From JBOFDK01 sp051650305 (GTDB taxonomy: Bacteria > Bacillota > Clostridia > Lachnospirales > Cellulosilyticaceae): a stretch of 10,220 nucleotides of DNA. The translations under genes were made by a program, and so were the position numbers. The stretch spans positions 1-10,220 of the forward strand of contig JBOFIT010000044.1 of NCBI GenBank assembly GCA_051650305.1, in the 5' to 3' direction. This document shows positions 7,017 to 10,220 of the stretch, piece after piece. How positions within the stretch are numbered: the stretch's first letter is position 1; every line of letters begins with the position of its first letter. The notes below the pieces were generated by a model. That model made no database searches, was not told where the DNA came from, and saw nothing but the letters and a program-made list of their open reading frames with translations.

Positions 7017-7322
7017 TTAATAATAGCCGTTTTCACAAAGTACTTCGAAGCAACTATTCACTTCCTCATCATCGAAGAGGTCTCCGTATTTTGGATCGAT
7101 AATCGTCGCTTCCATACTATACTTCAAAAGCCCAGCTACTTGAAGCTTATCAAAATCATCAGATACTCTCCCTTTACGAAGAATCTCCTTCGCAGTCTTC
7201 ACACCACCAAATTTCTCGATAGTCTGTAAGAAACGTATGCCGCGATACCCTGCACACTCCTTTGCTGCTAATTCAGATTTCTTGATAAGTTCTTGTTCAA
7301 ATTGTTTGTCTAATGCTGCCAT
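7017..7322 (-). CDS. Uncharacterised 101-residue protein
   Basis: A small, soluble, mainly helical protein. It belongs to a recurrent uncharacterised module that I recognise by pattern: RFLQTIEKFGGVKTAKEIL, then F-x2-L near 57-60, then an EATIIDPKYGDLFDDEEV segment near 71-88. No reaction is known to me, and no catalytic residues stand out. Start ATG follows AAAGGA at eight bases. It lies 76 bases downstream of the DUF2087 regulator with no terminator between, so it may be co-transcribed, though a TATAAT at 7361-7366 could give a separate transcript. Terminated by the shared hairpin at 6968-7005. Confidence 0.7.
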   Translation of the reverse strand: MAALDKQFEQELIKKSELAAKECAGYRGIRFLQTIEKFGGVKTAKEILRKGRVSDDFDKLQVAGLLKYSMEATIIDPKYGDLFDDEEVNSCFEVLCENGYY

Positions 7323-7360
7323 AGGTATTTCCTTTATCCTTATATTTTTGATTAGTTCTT

Positions 7361-7366
7361 ATTATA
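7361..7366 (-). promoter_or_regulatory. Possible -10 element for the 101-residue gene
   Basis: A perfect TATAAT on the minus strand 38 bases before the start codon, but the -35 position holds only TGGCTA at a 17-base spacing (three of six). Weak. Confidence 0.3.
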
Positions 7367-7398
7367 CCCTTTGTGAAGTAGCTTAGCCATCTTTTTCA

Positions 7399-8169
7399 TT
7401 ACTCTTTCACCCAATAATCACTGCATGCATCGGATCTTTCGATAAACCCATATTCGATTAGTGCCCTTCTTATGGTTGCATAATCTTCATAGATACGTTG
7501 AAGGATGCGATTAATCTCCTTCTCACTATAACTTTTCCCTTTACTGAAATTCTTAACTACTTCTGATAAGACGATAATTTTCTTCTTCTCCTTCGCTGGG
7601 AAAGTCTTGATGGCACCATGCTCATCCATATACGCCTTGATGGCCGCTGTACGCTCTTTGTCTGTGATATTATAACGGTCATCTAAAGTCGTTGCCGTCT
7701 TGTGGGCATCACATAAAGTAGCCTCTTCCAGACATTTCACCTTTTTGTTTGTCTCCTGACCCATAAGTGCCATCGTGGTTAAGAAAAGCTTCGCCTGCTT
7801 CTCCTTCTCACGCAACTTGAAACGATGGTTTCTAATCGTAGACGCTGCCACACCCATCTGCTTCGCAATATCCTTGTCCGGTATCCCCTTCGCCATCATC
7901 CCCATTACCTCTTGCTGTATCTGTGATATCCCTAGAAAACTCGGATTCATCTGCAATAAGTACGCAAGCATCGAACCATGCTTCGCCTCTATATGAAGCT
8001 TCGTCGCCTTCTCCCCATCATACAGCTTACCATCCACCTCATAAATACGCCCCTTCGTGAATGTATCCTCACAAATAAGACAATGATACGCCTCCTCATC
8101 TTCACTATACCCCTTCATCAAATCCTCCATAGACGCATCCCAAAAAAGCTCCTGATTTTCTGTACTCAT
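7399..8169 (-). CDS. Zinc-finger/HTH/DUF2087 transcriptional regulator
   Basis: A 256-residue protein with three parts. Residues 28-66 hold a zinc-finger-like site, C30-x2-C33 and H59-x4-H64 (HCLIC and HIEAKHG). Residues about 78-125 are a LuxR/sigma-70 region-4-like helix-turn-helix (DKDIAKQMGVAASTIRNHRF) followed by REKEKQAK. Residues about 187-254 are a DUF2087 domain (KTFPAKEKKKIIVL, YSEKEINRILQRIYEDYATI, then EYGFIERS and DYWVKE). This domain order is typical of Clostridia regulators; target genes and signal are not known. The start is ATG 8167-8169, eight bases after AGGAG; a GTG three codons upstream overlaps the ribosome site region. The promoter at 8199-8227 is near consensus. It may be co-transcribed with the downstream 101-residue gene. 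Confidence 0.85.
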   Translation of the reverse strand: MSTENQELFWDASMEDLMKGYSEDEEAYHCLICEDTFTKGRIYEVDGKLYDGEKATKLHIEAKHGSMLAYLLQMNPSFLGISQIQQEVMGMMAKGIPDKDIAKQMGVAASTIRNHRFKLREKEKQAKLFLTTMALMGQETNKKVKCLEEATLCDAHKTATTLDDRYNITDKERTAAIKAYMDEHGAIKTFPAKEKKKIIVLSEVVKNFSKGKSYSEKEINRILQRIYEDYATIRRALIEYGFIERSDACSDYWVKE

Positions 8170-8198
8170 ATACCCCACTCCTCTCTTTAATTGTTTTC

Positions 8199-8227
8199 AT
8201 TATATAACATACAATTTAATTTTTCAA
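8199..8227 (-). promoter_or_regulatory. Promoter of the DUF2087 regulator
   Basis: On the minus strand TTGAAA (8222-8227), 17-base spacer, TATAAT (8199-8204). Leader of about 23 bases. The rest of the gap up to 8332 is T-rich and holds nothing else I can support. Confidence 0.8.
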
Positions 8228-8332
8228 TCTTTATGTTAGACATTTTTTATTTTTGTTTGCTTATACTTAGATTTTTATTATTTTTGTCTTCCCACACTTT
8301 AACCATCACTAAGGATATATTCCCGTAGAAAA

Positions 8333-8364
8333 TGCCCGTAACATTTAATTCAATGTTACGGGCA
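8333..8364 (-). terminator. Intrinsic terminator of the DUF3795 gene
   Basis: A 13-base-pair perfect stem, TGCCCGTAACATT with AATGTTACGGGCA (8333-8345 and 8352-8364), and a six-base loop. On the minus strand it is followed by TTTTCT. It lies about 75 bases past the stop codon. The T tail is short, so efficiency is uncertain. Confidence 0.75.
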
Positions 8365-8439
8365 CTTTAAGTAAAAGACTAACTATTGGGTTGGTTTGAA
8401 ATTTAAATCCATTCAAACTTCCTTATATATCGTTTTTGC

Positions 8440-8856
8440 TCATTTAGCATACTTACTTTTTACTCCGTTATGTAAAAGGTCTATTACCGCTTCCTCGTTT
8501 TCTAAATTATCATAGTCTTTATTCCATCCATACAAGATACCATTCTTCTGATTATCTAAAACATATTGGGCAAGTTTATCGATACCTTCAGCTTTTGCAA
8601 CTTTTACAAATGTCCTATTTCTAATATCGTGATGCTCATTAAACATATCCTTTGTACACGGAGATTCACTACACTCCCAACAACCATTGATGCCTTTGTT
8701 GATGCAACAGTTATATTGAAAACATCCTTGCTTGCTCAAATGCCTCCCACAACAATTATTATCAGATTTACACCCATCACAATGGTCTGATTCATGACAA
8801 AATCTGCATATTAGACCACAATACCCTATACTGTCAGCTACTTCTTTAATACTCAT
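8440..8856 (-). CDS. DUF3795 cysteine-rich protein
   Basis: A 138-residue soluble protein of the DUF3795 family. The N-terminus has the family signature GYCGLICRFC (C13-x3-C17-x2-C20), followed by C26 and C29, and in all 13 cysteines lie between residues 13 and 67 (also C35, C36, C45, C50, C51, C59, C62, C67). Such density suggests binding of zinc or an iron-sulfur cluster, but the family has no proven function that I know of. The C-terminal half (80-138) is helical and charged. Start ATG is preceded by AAGGAG. Single gene with its own promoter (8897-8923) and hairpin terminator (8333-8364). Confidence 0.8.
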   Translation of the reverse strand: MSIKEVADSIGYCGLICRFCHESDHCDGCKSDNNCCGRHLSKQGCFQYNCCINKGINGCWECSESPCTKDMFNEHHDIRNRTFVKVAKAEGIDKLAQYVLDNQKNGILYGWNKDYDNLENEEAVIDLLHNGVKSKYAK

Positions 8857-8896
8857 ACTCTCTCCTTAAACTCATAAAATGTCTATTGTTACCCTC

Positions 8897-8923
8897 AGTA
8901 TAACACATCGTCGGGACTATCAA
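8897..8923 (-). promoter_or_regulatory. Promoter of the DUF3795 gene
   Basis: On the minus strand TATACT (8897-8902) with extended -10 TGT; the -35-like TTGATA (8918-8923) is at a short 15-base spacing. The extended -10 probably compensates. Confidence 0.5.
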
Positions 8924-8974
8924 TATCCTCATTTCCCTCTATCAGCTTCTAATTTTTCTTTTTCCGTTCCCCCA

Positions 8975-9198
8975 AGCTGCCCAGTGTATCTCTGCAAAGG
9001 ACAGGGCGTACACCTCGAAAGCTTCATTGGGAGTCTTTTCTAGAACTGCTTAGTGAAGCGAATCGAATGCTCTTAGGAGTGTGTTTGAGCGTTAGCGAGT
9101 TCGCGACGTTATGAGATGAGTGAGCTTAGCAGTTCTTAAAAGACGTACACGAAGCTGGAGAGGTGTACGCCCTGGACTATGGCTTAATACACTCAGCT
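8975..9198. repeat. Large rod-like inverted-repeat element (structured RNA or palindromic element)
   Basis: No open frame is visible; instead nearly the whole stretch folds on itself. From outside in: AGCTG/AGTGTAT (8975-8979, 8983-8989) with ATACACT/CAGCT (9187-9198), leaving CCC bulged; CAGGGCGTACACCTC (9002-9016) with its perfect complement (9160-9174), 15 bp; AGCTTC (9020-9025) with 9151-9156; GTCTTTT (9033-9039) with 9138-9144; GAACTGCT (9043-9050) with 9128-9135; and an apical arm 9058-9072 with 9087-9104, having two small bulges. A T7 run (9212-9218) follows on the plus strand. The paired arms are unlikely to arise by chance. It could be a non-coding RNA gene or a small non-autonomous mobile/palindromic repeat; a single T-G pair favours the plus strand slightly. 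No clear target-site duplication was found. Confidence 0.65.
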
Positions 9199-9251
9199 AA
9201 GCACTTCTCTATTTTTTTGTTTTCCGAGGTTTATTTTTACCAGATTTGTGT

Positions 9252-9257
9252 TATAAT
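9252..9257 (+). promoter_or_regulatory. Extended -10 promoter of the antisense RNA
   Basis: TATAAT preceded by TGT at 9249-9251 (extended -10). A -35 is weak. The start is expected near 9264, inside the T-rich tail of the small-protein gene's terminator, so the two transcripts face each other. Confidence 0.65.
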
Positions 9258-9258
9258 A

Positions 9259-9296
9259 CAAATAAAGAAAGCACCAGTGCTTGCAACACTGATGCT
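9259..9296 (-). terminator. Terminator of the small-protein mRNA
   Basis: On the minus strand AGCATCAGTG pairs with CACTGGTGCT (9296-9287 with 9279-9270): nine Watson-Crick pairs plus one U-G. It is followed by TTCTTTATTTG. On the plus strand the wobble becomes a C-A mismatch, so this hairpin is built for the minus-strand transcript. Confidence 0.8.
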
Positions 9297-9397
9297 CCCT
9301 GAAGGTTTTCGAGTTTTCGGGGCTATGAATAGTTAAATAATCGAATTATTTAGAATGAGAACTGTCATCTTCGTTGGGTGGACAGTTCTTTTCTTTT
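9264..9397 (+). ncRNA. Candidate antisense antitoxin RNA
   Basis: A predicted RNA of about 134 bases, from the extended -10 promoter at 9252-9257 to the terminator at 9358-9397. It is complementary to the 3' untranslated region and the last 52 bases of the 57-codon gene on the other strand. Between its ends, CCCTGAAGG (9297-9305) pairs with TTTTCGGGG (9314-9322) through several U-G wobbles that would be mismatches on the minus strand, so this hairpin is specific to the plus-strand RNA. No open frame of note lies in it. The layout is that of type I antitoxins such as RatA or SR4, which pair with the 3' end of toxin mRNAs. Expression is inferred. Confidence 0.6.
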
Positions 9398-9519
9398 GTA
9401 CTTATTTCACATTCAAGACATTTAAATCCTATTTTGAATTTAAAATGTTCTACGAGTGTGCCCTTTCTAGGCCATATAACAATGAGTATTGCTATAACTA
9501 TCATTTGTACAGTATCCAT
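9346..9519 (-). CDS. Small hydrophobic-N-terminus protein, candidate type I toxin
   Basis: A 57-residue protein starting MDTVQMIVIAILIVIWPRKG. Residues 5-16 form one short hydrophobic segment, followed by PRKG and a basic middle (EHFKFKIGFKC), a CLEC pair (C34, C37), C46 and a hydrophilic tail NEDDSSHSK. The start ATG (9517-9519) follows AAGGGGG at eight bases, a good ribosome site; an ATG two bases before it opens only an 18-codon frame. Size, single membrane-type segment, promoter, terminator and overlapping antisense RNA together fit a type I toxin acting at the membrane, as with TxpA or BsrG. It is longer and has a more polar C-terminus than those toxins, so a non-toxic small membrane protein remains possible. 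Confidence 0.65.
   Translation of the reverse strand: MDTVQMIVIAILIVIWPRKGTLVEHFKFKIGFKCLECEISTKEKNCPPNEDDSSHSK
9358..9397 (+). terminator. Terminator of the antisense RNA
   Basis: AGAACTGTC (9358-9366) pairs with GACAGTTCT (9381-9389), nine perfect pairs with a 14-base loop, then TTTTCTTTT. It lies inside the small-protein reading frame, so it also shapes that frame's 3' part. Confidence 0.85.
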
Positions 9520-9527
9520 TCATAACA

Positions 9528-9609
9528 CCCCCTTCGCCTATGACATAGATTAAACTATCTCTTAGCCACAAGGGAGGTATACCTTCAACCTCCGTGCCAC
9601 CCTGCACGG
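9528..9609 (-). promoter_or_regulatory. Structured 5' leader that can mask the ribosome site of the small protein
   Basis: In the minus-strand mRNA the ribosome site AAGGGGG (9534-9528) can pair with CTCCCTT (9576-9570): seven pairs, one of them G-U. Upstream in the mRNA lie the hairpin CCGTGC/GCACGG (9609-9604 with 9597-9592) and GGAGGT/ACCTCC (9593-9588 with 9578-9573), which competes with the masking helix for the same bases. Such ribosome-site masking is usual for type I toxin mRNAs. Confidence 0.45.
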
Positions 9610-9628
9610 ATTTTATGTTTACTGGAAT

Positions 9629-9657
9629 ATTATAACATGTTTTAATTTCTAAAACTA
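9629..9657 (-). promoter_or_regulatory. Promoter of the small-protein mRNA
   Basis: On the minus strand TATAAT (9629-9634) with extended -10 TGT; the -35 is poor (TAGTTT at a 17-base spacing). Start near 9622, giving a leader of about 100 bases. Confidence 0.65.
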
Positions 9658-9659
9658 GG

Positions 9660-9708
9660 CTAACTAAGAAAAGAAGCTATCACTGTGATAGCTTCTTTTC
9701 TTAGTTAG
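9660..9708. terminator. 24-bp perfect inverted repeat, terminator of the ABC ATPase gene
   Basis: Two perfectly complementary 24-base arms (9660-9683 and 9685-9708) around one central T; the T-rich half CTTCTTTTCTTAGTTAG follows the core on either strand. It starts nine bases after the ABC gene's stop codon and insulates it from the small-protein promoter directly beyond. Confidence 0.85.
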
Positions 9709-9717
9709 ATTTATCCC

Positions 9718-10220
9718 CTAACTTACATAATAACTCGCCTGAGCCTCCCAAAGGCTAGCATACATCTTATCCCCTTCTGCCATAAGCACTTCATGGCTCC
9801 CCCTTTGGATCAGCTGCCCCTCATGGAATACCATAATGTCATCACAGAACCTACAACTACTCATACGATGCGAGATATAAATACTGGTCTTATCTTTTAC
9901 CAACTCATCAAACCTTGAGTAAATCTCGTATTCACTGACAGGGTCCAGTGCTGCTGTGGGCTCATCGAGGATCACAAATGGTGCATCTTTATACAGTGCT
10001 CTACCAATAGCTAGCTTTTGCATCTCCCCACCGCTACACTCGACGCCGCCTTCATCATATTTATATAGTGGTGTCTTGATGGTCTGTGGCATCTGCTCCA
10101 CCCGCTCTTTGACACCTGCAAGTTCTAGCATCTGCCATACCTTCTCTTCTTCTACCTCTGTACTTGTGGCGATATTTTGCTCGATAGGAAAGGCAAATAA
10201 ACTAAAGTCTTGGAACACCA
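9718..10220 (-). CDS. ABC transporter ATP-binding protein, C-terminal part
   Basis: The last 167 codons of a gene that enters from the right edge; the first complete codon here (GTG, Val) is internal, not a start. Visible parts of the ATPase domain in order: Q-loop (VFQDFSLFAF), ABC signature ECSGGEMQKLAIGRALYK, Walker B FVILDEP with the catalytic Glu, D-loop ALDP, and H-loop YISHRM; it ends with the usual exporter-type FHEGQLIQRGSHEVLM segment. The Walker A and any membrane domain are outside the window. The motif style (FQDF, CSGGE) is that of exporter-type ATPases fused to a six-helix membrane domain, often encoded in pairs, but fusion cannot be confirmed. All catalytic residues seen are intact. 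The drug, peptide or lipid carried is unknown. Confidence 0.9.
   Translation of the reverse strand, partial: VFQDFSLFAFPIEQNIATSTEVEEEKVWQMLELAGVKERVEQMPQTIKTPLYKYDEGGVECSGGEMQKLAIGRALYKDAPFVILDEPTAALDPVSEYEIYSRFDELVKDKTSIYISHRMSSCRFCDDIMVFHEGQLIQRGSHEVLMAEGDKMYASLWEAQASYYVS

Noticed and set aside
8221..8300. T-rich stretches resembling terminator tails on the plus strand
   Set aside because: No stem of useful length precedes them and no plus-strand gene ends here; they look like ordinary AT-rich upstream DNA.
8975..9198. Reading the large inverted repeat as an insertion sequence remnant
   Set aside because: There is no transposase fragment in any frame and no clear target-site duplication; only a non-autonomous or RNA explanation is supported.
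9521..9523. An upstream ATG two bases before the chosen start of the 57-codon gene
   Set aside because: It opens a different frame that stops after 18 codons and lacks a sensible composition; the chosen start has better spacing to AAGGGGG.

Overview
The window looks like chromosomal DNA from a low-GC Firmicute of class Clostridia, probably Lachnospiraceae-like (for example the Cellulosilyticum neighbourhood). This is inferred from AT-rich intergenic DNA with sigma-A type promoters (several with extended -10 TGn), strong Shine-Dalgarno sites, many intrinsic terminators, and families common in that group: copper-amine-oxidase-like stalk protein, CmpB-type membrane protein, DUF1847, DUF2087 and DUF3795. 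No phage, insertion sequence, CRISPR array, tRNA or rRNA was recognised.

Layout. 1-1875 is read on the minus strand: the first 59 codons of a CcdA-type thiol-redox membrane protein with its own promoter, then a secreted stalk-domain protein (with terminator), preceded by a five-helix CmpB-type membrane protein. A divergent region follows. On the plus strand it holds a consensus promoter, then almost at once an intrinsic terminator, and only then a 403-residue protein with a complete DEDDh exonuclease motif set. At 3325-3363 a long bidirectional terminator separates it from a minus-strand pair: a TauE/SafE (TSUP) anion exporter and a cysteine-rich DUF1847 protein, sharing one promoter. Next come a minus-strand COG4939-like lipoprotein and a divergent plus-strand GltS sodium/glutamate symporter with a palindromic operator candidate just downstream of its promoter. 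Then, on the minus strand, a 101-residue uncharacterised protein, a zinc-finger/HTH/DUF2087 regulator and a 138-residue DUF3795 protein with 13 cysteines.

8857-9717 is the unusual part. 8975-9198 is a 224-base rod-like inverted-repeat element with no open reading frame, either a structured RNA or a palindromic dispersed element. 9252-9657 has the full layout of a type I toxin-antitoxin locus: a minus-strand 57-codon gene for a small protein with a hydrophobic N-terminus, a structured 5' leader that can mask its ribosome binding site, its own terminator, and a plus-strand RNA of about 134 bases, with its own promoter and terminator, running antisense to the 3' end of the small gene. The right edge is the C-terminal half of an ABC transporter ATPase, ended by a 24-bp perfect inverted repeat.

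Most units are short monocistronic genes with their own promoter and terminator. The functional themes are membrane transport, envelope proteins and thiol/metal-related cysteine-rich proteins. The strongest candidate for something undescribed is the antisense-RNA/small-protein module together with its structured neighbour.
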